Source: JBCCGG01 sp039029395 (lineage in GTDB: Bacteria; Pseudomonadota; Alphaproteobacteria; Kiloniellales; JAKSDN01). Taken from it: DNA of 64,000 nucleotides. Under the pieces are notes generated by a model that was not told the DNA's origin, did not search any database, and saw nothing but the letters and a program-made list of their open reading frames with translations. Within the stretch, counting starts at the first letter, position 1. Each line of letters begins with the position of its first letter. A program made the translations under genes and the position numbers. This document shows, piece by piece, positions 52,175-60,713 of this stretch. The DNA lies in contig JBCCGG010000002.1 of the NCBI GenBank assembly GCA_039029395.1, positions 186,001 to 250,000 on the forward strand, in the 5' to 3' direction.

Positions 52175-53775
52175 GATCCGCGCACCGTCTGCTTGGCCCG
52201 CAAGTCGCGCAGCACTTCCCGGGCCGCGTTGGCGCCGGGCGCGGCCATCACGCCCCCGCCGGGATGGGCCGAGGAGCCACAGAGATAGAGCCCCGTGATC
52301 GGCGAGCGGTACTGGGCGTAGCCCGGCACCGGTCGATTGAACAGCAGCTGGTCGAAGGTCAGCTCGCCCTGGAAGATGTTGCCCTCGGTCAAGCCCACCT
52401 CGTTCTCCAGGTCTTGGGGCGTGCGCACCTCGGCGTGCAGGATCAGATCCTTGAAGTCCGGGCTGTAGTCGGCGATCTGGTTGATCACGGTCTCGCCGAA
52501 GGCCGTGCGGTCGGCATCGGTCCAGGGTCCGGTTGCCAGCTTGGGCGGGGCGTATTGGACGAAGACCGTCATCATGTGCTTGCCCGGCGGCGCCATGGTC
52601 GGATCGGTCTGGGTCGGGATCAGGGTGTCCAGATAGGGATCGGCGGACCAGGTGCCGGCCTTCCAGTCGTCGTAGGCGCGCTCCAGGCGCTCGATCGAAT
52701 CGGTGAAGTGCATATCGCCGCGCCGGGCCGGGCTGTCGTCCGGCAGGGCCGGGAAGCTGGGCAGGCCGTCGAGCGCGATGTTGAGCTTGCCCGAGGAGCC
52801 GCGGATCTTGAAGCGGCGGACCTGCTCCAGGAAGTCGCCGGGCAGCTCCCTGGCCTCCACCGTGTTGAGGAAGGTGCGCTTGACGTCCATGTTGGAGATC
52901 ACCGTGCGCGCCTTGTATTCGTCGCCGTTGGCCAGCACCACGCCCTTGGCGACACCACCCTCGACCGTGACTTGGGCGACCTCGGCGTCGGCCAGGATCT
53001 CGCCGCCGCTGGCCTTGAGGGAAGCCGCCATGGCCTGGGTGATCGCGCCCATGCCGCCGCGCGCGAAGCCCCAGGCGCCGATCGTGCCGTCGACCTCGCC
53101 CATGTAGTGGTGCAGCAGGACATAGGCCGAGCCGGGCGAGCAGACGCCGAGCGCCGTGCCGATGATGCCGCTGCCGGCGAGCTGGGCCTTGACCACGTCG
53201 CTTTCGAAGAACTCGTCCAGGTACTCGGCGATGCTCATGGTCCAGAAGCGGATGGTGTCGTACATCTCCATCTCGCCCAGGTCGTTGAAGCGCCGCAGCA
53301 GATAGAGCAGCTCGCCCAAGTCGCGCGGCTTGAGCGAGGTCGGGTCGGGCGGCATGCGCATCAGCAGCGGCTTGATGAAGCGGCATTGCCGCATGACCGC
53401 GAGCGCATAGCGGTCGTAGGCCTCGTCGTCGCGCTTGGAGTGGCGGGCGATCTCGCGCCGGTGAACCTCGTGGTCGTTGTAGCTCGCCAGGTAGTCGCCG
53501 TCCTGGGTGAAGACGCAAGAGCCGTCGTAGGGCACGACCTGGAGGCCGAAGCGCGGCAATTCCAAGTCCCGCGTGATCTCGGGGCGCAACAGGCTGCAGA
53601 CATAGGAGCAATTGGAATAGGTCCAGCCCGGATAGAGCTCGCGGCTGACCGCCGCCCCACCGATGTGGGGGTTGCGCTCGAGCACCAGCACGCTCAGCCC
53701 CGCCCTGGCCAGATAGCAGGCCGTGGTCAGGCCATTGTGGCCGGCGCCCAAAACGATCGCGTCGTACAGCTTCAT
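52171..53775 (-). CDS. phytoene-desaturase-like NAD(P)/FAD-dependent oxidoreductase, paralogue
   Basis: The first gene of the six-gene operon, 534 residues from ATG 53775. It has DAIVLGAGHNGLTTACYLARAG, LERNPHIGGAAVSRELYPG and the terminal GLYLCGSSAHPGGGVMAAPG. The paralogous pair may form a heterodimer or act in series. The promoter region (53776-53935) is shared with the divergent TetR gene and contains a dyad at 53835. BetI-like control of this operon is inferred. Confidence 0.87.
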   Translation of the reverse strand: MKLYDAIVLGAGHNGLTTACYLARAGLSVLVLERNPHIGGAAVSRELYPGWTYSNCSYVCSLLRPEITRDLELPRFGLQVVPYDGSCVFTQDGDYLASYNDHEVHRREIARHSKRDDEAYDRYALAVMRQCRFIKPLLMRMPPDPTSLKPRDLGELLYLLRRFNDLGEMEMYDTIRFWTMSIAEYLDEFFESDVVKAQLAGSGIIGTALGVCSPGSAYVLLHHYMGEVDGTIGAWGFARGGMGAITQAMAASLKASGGEILADAEVAQVTVEGGVAKGVVLANGDEYKARTVISNMDVKRTFLNTVEARELPGDFLEQVRRFKIRGSSGKLNIALDGLPSFPALPDDSPARRGDMHFTDSIERLERAYDDWKAGTWSADPYLDTLIPTQTDPTMAPPGKHMMTVFVQYAPPKLATGPWTDADRTAFGETVINQIADYSPDFKDLILHAEVRTPQDLENEVGLTEGNIFQGELTFDQLLFNRPVPGYAQYRSPITGLYLCGSSAHPGGGVMAAPGANAAREVLRDLRAKQTVRGS

Positions 53776-53834
53776 CCAACCTCCCCTCGGACCGCTAGCA
53801 AGATGCCATGAAGAATTTCCCGCGTCCAGCAAAA

Positions 53835-53856
53835 ACTGATTGACTATCCATTCAGT
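53835..53856. promoter_or_regulatory. candidate TetR/BetI-type operator
   Basis: ACTGA and TCAGT arms enclose TTGACTATCCAT (53835-53856) in the AT-rich divergent region between the amine operon and the TetR gene. The core ATTGAC...CATTCAGT resembles BetI-type sites. It lies 60 bp upstream of the leftward operon start. Confidence 0.45.
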
Positions 53857-53935
53857 AAATAGCTATAGTTCGCTCTATTAATTGAATATTTTTTCTCCAT
53901 TTTTCTGCTTAACGTTCTGAAAGGACGACGCTTTC

Positions 53936-54592
53936 GTGACCCCCGCGCGGAGCAAGAGCAAGCCCAAGGGACGCACTGCGTCGAAGGCCTTTCGGCGTCA
54001 GCAGCTGATCGACGCGACGATCGATTCGATCGCCCGGCGCGGCCTCGCCGGAACCACCTTGGCGGACGTCGCCGACGGCGCCGGCCTGTCGCGCGGCATC
54101 GTCAACTTTCATTTTCAGTCCAAAACCGCGCTCTTGGAGGACACCCTGCGCTACCTGGCGGAGGAGTATCGGGGCACCTGGCGCGCGGCGCTCGACAAGG
54201 CCGGGCCGGCGCCGATCGACCGGCTCTGCGCCTTGGTCGAGGTGGATCTGGACCCCAAGGTCTGCAACCGCAAGAAAGTCGCCGTGTGGTACGCCTTCTG
54301 GGGCGAGGCCAAGTCCCGGCCGACTTACCTGGCGCTGTGCGGCGCCTACGACCGGGAGTACTTCGAGGCCCTGGAGGCGATCTGCTGGGAGGTCGTGCGC
54401 GAAGGCCCTTATCCGGAGCGCGACGGCCGGCTGATCGCGCTCAGCCTGTCATCGATGACCGATGGCATGTGGCAAAGCCTGCTGCTGAACCCAGGCGACT
54501 TCGACCGCAAGACCGCAAAGCGCGCCTGCCTGGCGTTCCTGGCGACCACTTTTCCGCAGCATCTGCGGTCCGACCGTTCGAGCGCGGCATGA
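53936..54592 (+). CDS. TetR/BetI-like transcriptional regulator
   Basis: The 218-residue protein starts at GTG 53936. It has the TetR HTH (QLIDATIDSIARRGLAGTTLADVADGAGLSRGIVNFHFQSKTALLEDTLRYL) and the BetI-type ligand domain with KKVAVWYAFWGEAKSRPTY. That segment closely matches the regulator half of the 58716 fusion protein, so the two are paralogues. It probably represses the divergent oxidase operon and its own operon until an amine or betaine ligand binds. Its stop overlaps the acyl-CoA dehydrogenase start (ATGA). Confidence 0.9.
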   Translation: MTPARSKSKPKGRTASKAFRRQQLIDATIDSIARRGLAGTTLADVADGAGLSRGIVNFHFQSKTALLEDTLRYLAEEYRGTWRAALDKAGPAPIDRLCALVEVDLDPKVCNRKKVAVWYAFWGEAKSRPTYLALCGAYDREYFEALEAICWEVVREGPYPERDGRLIALSLSSMTDGMWQSLLLNPGDFDRKTAKRACLAFLATTFPQHLRSDRSSAA

Positions 54593-55767
54593 CCTTCCAG
54601 CTGCCCTCCCCCGCGCTCGCCTGGCAGGCCAAGATCCGCGCCTTCGTCGATCGCGCGCTGATCCCTTGGGAGGTCGAGGCTGAAATGAACGACGGTGTGC
54701 TGCCGGACGCGACCGCCGCCGAGCACCGGCAAAGCGCGTTGGCCATGGGGCTTAGCGCCATGGACGTGCCCGAATCCGAAGGCGGGCTCGGCCTGACCAT
54801 GCTTGAGCAAACGGTCGTCTGGGAGCAGCTCGGCCGGGTCACTAATGGGCTCGGCTGGTGTTTTCCCGAGGCCCACGGCTGGATGTTCGAAGCCTGCAGC
54901 CCGACGCAGATCGAGCGCTACATCCGCCCGCTGATGGCCGGCCGGCGCCACGAGTGCTACGCGATCACCGAGGAAGGCCCGGGCTCCGACGTGGCCAGCC
55001 TGCAAGCGACCGCCCGGGCCGACGGGGACGATTATCTGCTGAACGGCGAGAAGTGGTACGTGACCGGCGCCAACCTGGCGGATTTCTGTTTCTTCCAGGC
55101 CAAGGTCGCGGGCGGCGCCGATGACGGCGCGCCGGTCCTGTTGTTCGTCGACATGGATACGCCAGGCCTCGAGCTGGTCCGCACACCGCCGTTCAGCCAC
55201 AGCTTCGCCGCGCACCACCCGATCTATCGTTTCGAAAATGTGCGCGTGCCGGCGGCCAACCTGATCGGCCGGCCGGGCGACGGCATGACCTACACCTACG
55301 CCTGGTTCCGCCGGGAGCGCCTGATGATCGCGGCGCGCTGCTGCGGGGCGGCCGAGCGCCTGATCGAAGAGGCCCGGGCCTTCGCCAGCGAGCGGGTCGT
55401 CGGCGGCGTGGCCCTGGTCGAGCAGCAGGCGATCCAATTCATGTTGGCCGACAGCTTGACGGAGCTTTGGGCCGCGCGCCTGATAACCTACGAGGCGGCG
55501 GCAGCGCATGATCGTGGCGACGACGTCAAAGCCCTGCACGCCCGCTGTTCCATGGCAAAGCTCTACGCCTCTGAGATGGCCAACCGGGTCGCCGACCGGG
55601 CGGTGCAGATCTTCGGCGGGCGCGGCTACATGCGCGAAAACGTCGCCGAGCGCTTTTACCGGGAGCTGAGGGCCGATCGCATTTGGGAAGGCACCAGCGA
55701 GATCCAGCGCCTGATCATCGCCCGCGCCCTGGCCAAACGCGGTCAGGGCCTGCTCACGGGAGTTTGA
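54589..55767 (+). CDS. acyl-CoA dehydrogenase family protein
   Basis: A 392-residue flavoenzyme of the acyl-CoA dehydrogenase family: ITEEGPGSDVASLQATA (FAD/substrate loop), LNGEKWYVTGA, FENVRVPAANLIG, QIFGGRGYMRE, and the C-terminal IWEGTSEIQRLIIARAL with the Glu typically used as base. It might desaturate a CoA thioester made from the imported compound (for example a betainyl-CoA); the substrate is unknown. It is translationally coupled to the TetR gene and followed 54 bp later by the importer genes. Confidence 0.9.
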   Translation: MTFQLPSPALAWQAKIRAFVDRALIPWEVEAEMNDGVLPDATAAEHRQSALAMGLSAMDVPESEGGLGLTMLEQTVVWEQLGRVTNGLGWCFPEAHGWMFEACSPTQIERYIRPLMAGRRHECYAITEEGPGSDVASLQATARADGDDYLLNGEKWYVTGANLADFCFFQAKVAGGADDGAPVLLFVDMDTPGLELVRTPPFSHSFAAHHPIYRFENVRVPAANLIGRPGDGMTYTYAWFRRERLMIAARCCGAAERLIEEARAFASERVVGGVALVEQQAIQFMLADSLTELWAARLITYEAAAAHDRGDDVKALHARCSMAKLYASEMANRVADRAVQIFGGRGYMRENVAERFYRELRADRIWEGTSEIQRLIIARALAKRGQGLLTGV

Positions 55768-55821
55768 CGTTGTCAGAACAAGCAAAGACAGGGACAATGG
55801 CATCAACAGGGAAGAGGCAGG

Positions 55822-56754
55822 ATGGTTGAGAGAGCGGAAGCACCGCCATCCGCGACGTTGGCGAGGGGCGGACTGATCGAGCGCTTTAACGCGCTCTTCC
55901 TACGCAGTGAGGCTTTGCGCGGTTACAGCTTGCTGGCGCCGACCCTGCTGGTCATGGCCGGCGCCATGTGCGTGCCGCTCGGCCTGACGATCGCCTATAG
56001 TTTCTGGACCCAGGACTATCAGACGATCGACACCACCTTCACCCTGGAAAACTACCGCACCGCCTTCGAACGGCCGATCTTCGAGACATTGATGATCCGC
56101 TCGCTCTGGATCTCCGGGGCGACCACCTTCTTGACGGTGATGCTGGCCTATCCGATCGCCTACTATGTGGCCTTCCAGGTCAAGCGCCACAAGCTGGTTT
56201 GGATCATCTTGATGACCCTGCCCTTCTGGTCGAGCTACCTGCTGCGGGTGTTCGCCTGGAAGCTGATCCTGGGCTACGACGGGGTGATCAACTCGAGCCT
56301 GATCTGGCTCGGCATCATCGGCGAGCCGCTAACCTTCATCCTCTACAATCCGATCGCAATCGTGGTCACCCTGACCCACGCTTGGGCGGCCTTTGCGATC
56401 CTGCCGATCTACGTCTCGCTGGAGAAGATCGACCGCTCCCTGCTGGAGGCGGCGACCGATCTGGGCGACGGCCCGGTCGCCCGCTTCCTCAGGGTCACCC
56501 TGCCGCTCTCCCTGCCCGGCGTGATCGCGGCCAGCTTGGTGATCTTCATCCCGACGGTCGGCGACTTCGTGACGCCGACCTTGGTCGGCGGGCCGGACGG
56601 CATCATGATCGCGAACTTCATCCAGCATCAGTTCGGCCGCTCCAACAACTGGCCCATGGGCGCGACCCTGTCGATCTCCTCCATGGTGCTGGTGACCGTG
56701 ATCTCGCTGGCCTACGTCTTCGTCACCCGCAAGCTGACGGAGCGCATCGCATGA
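55822..56754 (+). CDS. ABC transporter permease (PotB-type)
   Basis: A 310-residue inner-membrane protein with about six spans. The ATPase-docking EAA loop reads EAATDLGDGPVARFLRVTLPLSLPG. The N-terminal span LLAPTLLVMAGAMCVPLGLTIAYSFW and the late VGDFVTPTLVGG are typical of PotB/spermidine-putrescine permeases. It overlaps the second permease gene by 4 bp. The operon is TetR, acyl-CoA dehydrogenase, PotB, PotC, PotA. Confidence 0.92.
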   Translation: MVERAEAPPSATLARGGLIERFNALFLRSEALRGYSLLAPTLLVMAGAMCVPLGLTIAYSFWTQDYQTIDTTFTLENYRTAFERPIFETLMIRSLWISGATTFLTVMLAYPIAYYVAFQVKRHKLVWIILMTLPFWSSYLLRVFAWKLILGYDGVINSSLIWLGIIGEPLTFILYNPIAIVVTLTHAWAAFAILPIYVSLEKIDRSLLEAATDLGDGPVARFLRVTLPLSLPGVIAASLVIFIPTVGDFVTPTLVGGPDGIMIANFIQHQFGRSNNWPMGATLSISSMVLVTVISLAYVFVTRKLTERIA

Positions 56755-57569
56755 CCCCGAGCGGATATCTTCAGCGCCCCAATCGCCTGCTCGCGGTCTA
56801 CGCGATCGGCTATTTGGCATTCCTCTACATCCCGGTGCTGTTCCTGCCCCTGTTCTCCTTCAATGATTCGCTTTTCGTCGCCTTCCCGATCGAGAAGTTC
56901 ACATTGCGGTGGTACGGCGACATGCTGAACAACGCGCCCATGCACGCCGCCTTGTGGAACTCGCTCAAGGTCGGCTTCACGGCGGCGACGGTCAGCACCA
57001 TCTTCGGAATCCTGGGCGCCAAGGCGGTGACCCGCTACCGCCTGCCGGGCCAAAAGCCGGTGATCGCGGCGATCATGCTGCCCTTGGTGGTGCCCGAGAT
57101 CATCCTCGGCACATCGCTGCTGATCCTGGTCAACAACATCGGCCTCGGTCTCTCGCTGATCTCGGTGACGATCGGCCACATCCTGATTTGCGTGCCCTTC
57201 TCCATGGCAGTCCTGATGTCCCGCTTCGAGGGCTTCGACAAATCCATGGAGGAGGCTTCGGCGGACCTCGGCGAGAACGCCTGGTGGACCTTCTGGCGGG
57301 TGACTTTTCCGATGGTCTTCCCCGGCGTGCTGTCGAGCATGCTCCTGTGCTTCACGATCTCGTTCGACGAGTTCTTGATGGCCTTCTTCCTGACCGGCAC
57401 CGAGCCGACCTTGCCGGTCTTCATCTATTCACAACTGCGCTTCCCCGCGCGCCTGCCGGGCGTGCTGGCACTGGGCGCGACGATCCTGACCGTCTCCTTC
57501 TTCGTGATCGCCCTCGCCGAGTGGATCCGGCGGCGCGGTGATCAGAGCGGCTCAGCAGCAGGACTCTAG
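56751..57569 (+). CDS. ABC transporter permease (PotC-type)
   Basis: A 272-residue inner-membrane protein starting at ATG 56751 in the ATGA overlap. It has the PotC-like first span (FLYIPVLFLPLFSFNDS), the EAA loop EEASADLGENAWWTFWRVTFPMVFPG and SFDEFLMAFFLTG. It forms the translocation pore with the preceding permease. Spacing to the ATPase gene is 8 bp. Confidence 0.92.
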   Translation: MTPSGYLQRPNRLLAVYAIGYLAFLYIPVLFLPLFSFNDSLFVAFPIEKFTLRWYGDMLNNAPMHAALWNSLKVGFTAATVSTIFGILGAKAVTRYRLPGQKPVIAAIMLPLVVPEIILGTSLLILVNNIGLGLSLISVTIGHILICVPFSMAVLMSRFEGFDKSMEEASADLGENAWWTFWRVTFPMVFPGVLSSMLLCFTISFDEFLMAFFLTGTEPTLPVFIYSQLRFPARLPGVLALGATILTVSFFVIALAEWIRRRGDQSGSAAGL

Positions 57570-57577
57570 AGAAAGCC

Positions 57578-58678
57578 ATGGTCAACGACTCCTACATCTC
57601 GATCGACAATGTCTCTAAGCGCTTCGGCGCGGTGACCGCGGTCGACCAAGTCAACCTGAACATCGCCTCGGGCGAGTTCTTCTCACTCTTGGGGGCCTCG
57701 GGCTGCGGCAAGACCACGCTGCTGCGCATGCTGGCCGGCTTCGAGGCGCCGAGCGACGGCGAGATCTATCTGGACGGCGCCGCCATGTCCCAGGTGCCGC
57801 CCCATCTGCGCCCGACCAACATGGTGTTCCAGAGCTACGCGATCTTCCCGCACCTGGACGTTCGGGCCAACGTCGCCTACGGCCTGCGCAAGGACAAGCT
57901 GCCCAAGGAAGAGCTCGGACGCCGGGTCGCCGAGGCCCTGGAGATGGTCAAGCTAAGCGGCTTCGAATCTCGCAAGTCGAACGAGATGTCGGGCGGCCAG
58001 CGCCAGCGGGTCGCGCTTGCCCGGGCGCTGATCAAGCGGCCCAAGGTTTTGCTGCTCGACGAGCCCTTGGGCGCACTCGACAAGAAGCTACGCGAGGAGA
58101 TGCAGCTCGAGCTGCGCGCGCTTCAGCGCGAGGTCGGCATCACCTTCATCTTCGTCACTCACGACCAGGAAGAGGCGCTGACCCTGTCCGACCGCATCGC
58201 GGTGATGGAGATGGGCCAGGTGCTCCAGGTGGCGAGCCCCGGCGAGCTTTACGAGCGCCCAACCTCGGTGGCGGTCGCCGACTTTATCGGCCAGATGAAC
58301 TTCATGGCCGCCGAGGTCGTCGATATCGGCGGAGCCGCAGCCGAGGTCCAAGTCCAGGGCTTCGGACGGCTCAGCCTGAGCGGCGCGCCGGACTATGCGG
58401 CCAAGGGCTCCCAGTTGGTCGCGGCGATTCGGCCGGAAAAGCTTCACCTGTCCTTCGCCGAGCCCACCAACGGTGCCCAAACGGTCCAGGGCGAGGTCGG
58501 CGCCGCGGCCTATCTGGGCGACCGCAGCCACTACTACGTCAAGCTGGCCGGCTGCGAGAAGCCGATCGCGGTGGCGGCGCAAAACATGGACCGGGCCCAC
58601 GACACCCACGGCACGGCCGATCGGCCGGTCTGGCTAAGCTGGGCCAAAGACGCTTTCATCCTGCTGCCGACCCAGTAG
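57578..58678 (+). CDS. ABC transporter ATP-binding protein (PotA-type)
   Basis: The 366-residue ATPase has Walker A GASGCGKTT (residues 39-47), the Q-loop FQSYAIFPHL, the signature MSGGQRQR, Walker B VLLLDEPLGALD and the switch His in VTHDQEE. It has a C-terminal TOBE regulatory domain (VAAIRPEKLHL). PotA homologues energise import of polyamines, betaines or related cations. It is last in the rightward operon and converges with the TetR-Rieske fusion gene. Confidence 0.94.
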   Translation: MVNDSYISIDNVSKRFGAVTAVDQVNLNIASGEFFSLLGASGCGKTTLLRMLAGFEAPSDGEIYLDGAAMSQVPPHLRPTNMVFQSYAIFPHLDVRANVAYGLRKDKLPKEELGRRVAEALEMVKLSGFESRKSNEMSGGQRQRVALARALIKRPKVLLLDEPLGALDKKLREEMQLELRALQREVGITFIFVTHDQEEALTLSDRIAVMEMGQVLQVASPGELYERPTSVAVADFIGQMNFMAAEVVDIGGAAAEVQVQGFGRLSLSGAPDYAAKGSQLVAAIRPEKLHLSFAEPTNGAQTVQGEVGAAAYLGDRSHYYVKLAGCEKPIAVAAQNMDRAHDTHGTADRPVWLSWAKDAFILLPTQ

Positions 58679-58715
58679 GGCTCGGTGCCGGCGAAACCGC
58701 CAAGGATCCGACGCC

Positions 58716-60566
58716 CTAGGCGTCCCTCAAAAGCTTGTTCCTGACCGCCAAGGTGCCCGGCTCGGGCCGCTCGGCAAGGGTTGTCACCGGCAGGGCGGCG
58801 CGCACCCAATCCTGGAAGGCGCGCAGCATGGCCTCCTGCTCGGACAAGAGGCCGATTGAGTAGCTGCTCGAGCCAAGCCCCTTTTGAACCGATTGGATCA
58901 GCCGGTTGTCCTCGCTCTGGACCCGGCGGTTGATGCGCAGGTTGAGATAGCGGCTGGCGCGGGCTTCCCGGCGCGCGTCCGGCACGGCGAAGCTGCGGCT
59001 GCGCAAAACCGATTTGCCCGGGCCGCAGGGGATGACCTGGAAGTAGTCGATCTTGTCGGGATAGAGGTCGAAGGCGATCGCCGGGTGGAGATAGATGTAG
59101 CTCCAGCGCCGTTTCTGGCGCGCCGGCAGATGGGGAAAATCGGGCAAGAGGCGCTGATAGTGGCGCACCGACCAGCCGCGGCCCGGCTTGTCGCGCAAGG
59201 CATGGCTTAGGCGCACGACGCGCGACTCCTCCTTGGCCTCGGACTCGAAGGCCGGCTCGGTCAGCTCGAACAGGCCCGGATGGCCGGTCGGGAAGTGATA
59301 GTTCTCCAGGTAGTTGTCCCAGACGTTCTTCCAGTCGACCCCGGTCTCCTCGTGCCACAAGCCGCTGGTCGGCGCCATCGACTCCGGTTGGTAGGCCTCG
59401 AGCTCTTGGGCGAAGGGCGCCAAGCGCTCGGCCACCGAGGGCCCAGCCGCCTGAAGGCGGAAGAAGACGAAGCCTAGAAAGATCTCCTGCTCGATCGGCG
59501 CCAAGCCGTAGGCCTTGCGGTCGAAGTCCGGCAGGCTGGCTTGTGCGGCGACCGTCTTCAAGCGGCCATCCAGATCGTAGGACCAGCCGTGATAGGGGCA
59601 GCGGATCACGCCCGGGCAGCGGCCCGCCTCGCCCTCAACCACGGCGTGGGCCCGGTGACGGCACACGTTGTGAAAGGTGCGCACCTTGCCGTCTTTGCCG
59701 CGCACCGCAAAGACGCGCTCGCCGAGCAGCTCGAGGGTGCGGTAGTCGCCCGGTTCGGGCAACTCGCTGACGTGGCACAGAACGTGCCAGGCCGAACGGT
59801 GGATCGCCTCGCGCTCCAGGGCGAAGAACTCGGGGTCGTCGTAGCTCCAGGCCGGCAGAGTGACCGGCGCTTGCTCGCTCCGCGCCGTACGGACCGCCGG
59901 TGCCGCCGGCGCCTCGCCGTCGGGCATCTTGAAGCGCCAGGGAAAGACGCTCGCCAGGTAGGCCCGGCAGGAACGCAGGGCGGTCGCCCGGATATCCTCC
60001 TGGTCGCTCACCAGAAGGTCCTGCCAAAAACTGTCGACCTGGCCGGTCAGACCCCGGGCGATCGCCTTGGCGTCCATCTCGGCGCCGGCTTCGTCGATGA
60101 TCTGCCGGCACAGCGCCAGATAGGCCTCGTCGAGCGCCTGGTCGACCGTGCCGCAGATCGCCTGGTAGTCCTGGCGGGCGCGCGCCTCGCTCCAAAAGGC
60201 GTACCACACGGCGACCTTGTGGGCGTCGTAGAACTCGGGATCGAAGTTGACCTCGATCAGCGCTTCCAGGGCCGTGGCCGGATCGGATCCGGCCACCGCC
60301 AGGGCCGCCTCGACCGCCGCGCCGTATTCGTCGGCCAGGTGCTTCAGGGTGGCGAGCAGAAGATCCTGCTTGCCGGCGAAGTGAAAGTTGACCGTGCCGG
60401 CGGTCAGCCCGGCCAGGCCGGCGACCTTGGCCGAAGTCGTGCGCGACAGGCCATAGGTCGCGATCGCCTCGATGGTCGCCTCGATCAGAGCTTGGCGGCG
60501 GCTGTCTTGAGGCGGACCGACCGGGCCGCCTGGCGCCGCCGGCTTGTCGCTGATCGCAATCGCCAT
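58716..60566 (-). CDS. TetR/BetI regulator fused to Rieske aromatic-ring-hydroxylating-type oxygenase
   Basis: One uninterrupted 616-codon ORF with GGAGGG before ATG 60566. Residues 22-212 are a complete TetR/BetI protein (HTH ending TAGTVNFHFAGKQDLL; KVAVWYAFWSEARARQ). Residues ~238-616 are a complete Rieske oxygenase alpha subunit: cluster ligands C302-x-H304 and C323-x-x-H326, mononuclear iron ligands H424 and H429 (NYLENYHFPTGH). The oxygenase half resembles betaine/carnitine-type demethylases (GbcA/CntA/Stc2 group). Met214 (at 59927) could be the start of a separate protein but has no clear ribosome site. The reductase partner is not adjacent. Confidence 0.85.
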   Translation of the reverse strand: MAIAISDKPAAPGGPVGPPQDSRRQALIEATIEAIATYGLSRTTSAKVAGLAGLTAGTVNFHFAGKQDLLLATLKHLADEYGAAVEAALAVAGSDPATALEALIEVNFDPEFYDAHKVAVWYAFWSEARARQDYQAICGTVDQALDEAYLALCRQIIDEAGAEMDAKAIARGLTGQVDSFWQDLLVSDQEDIRATALRSCRAYLASVFPWRFKMPDGEAPAAPAVRTARSEQAPVTLPAWSYDDPEFFALEREAIHRSAWHVLCHVSELPEPGDYRTLELLGERVFAVRGKDGKVRTFHNVCRHRAHAVVEGEAGRCPGVIRCPYHGWSYDLDGRLKTVAAQASLPDFDRKAYGLAPIEQEIFLGFVFFRLQAAGPSVAERLAPFAQELEAYQPESMAPTSGLWHEETGVDWKNVWDNYLENYHFPTGHPGLFELTEPAFESEAKEESRVVRLSHALRDKPGRGWSVRHYQRLLPDFPHLPARQKRRWSYIYLHPAIAFDLYPDKIDYFQVIPCGPGKSVLRSRSFAVPDARREARASRYLNLRINRRVQSEDNRLIQSVQKGLGSSSYSIGLLSEQEAMLRAFQDWVRAALPVTTLAERPEPGTLAVRNKLLRDA

Positions 60567-60646
60567 GATGCCCTCCAGCTAAATGCCCCCTGGGCACAAC
60601 AAGCCCCTTTCGCCCCCGCGCCGATGGCAGGGTCGTTGAAGAGGCG

Positions 60647-60682
60647 GCCCGCTCTCCTGGAATGTTCGGCCGGAGAGCGGGC
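60647..60682. terminator. hairpin downstream of the binding-protein gene
   Basis: GCCCGCTCTCC (60647-60657) and GGAGAGCGGGC (60672-60682) form an 11-bp perfect stem with a 14-nt loop, 32 bp beyond the stop of the leftward binding-protein gene. No long T-run follows, so it may act as an attenuator or mRNA stabiliser that lets part of the transcript continue into the fusion gene. Confidence 0.55.
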
Positions 60683-60713
60683 GCAATCGCCTGTAAAAAG
60701 GGACTTTGGTCGG

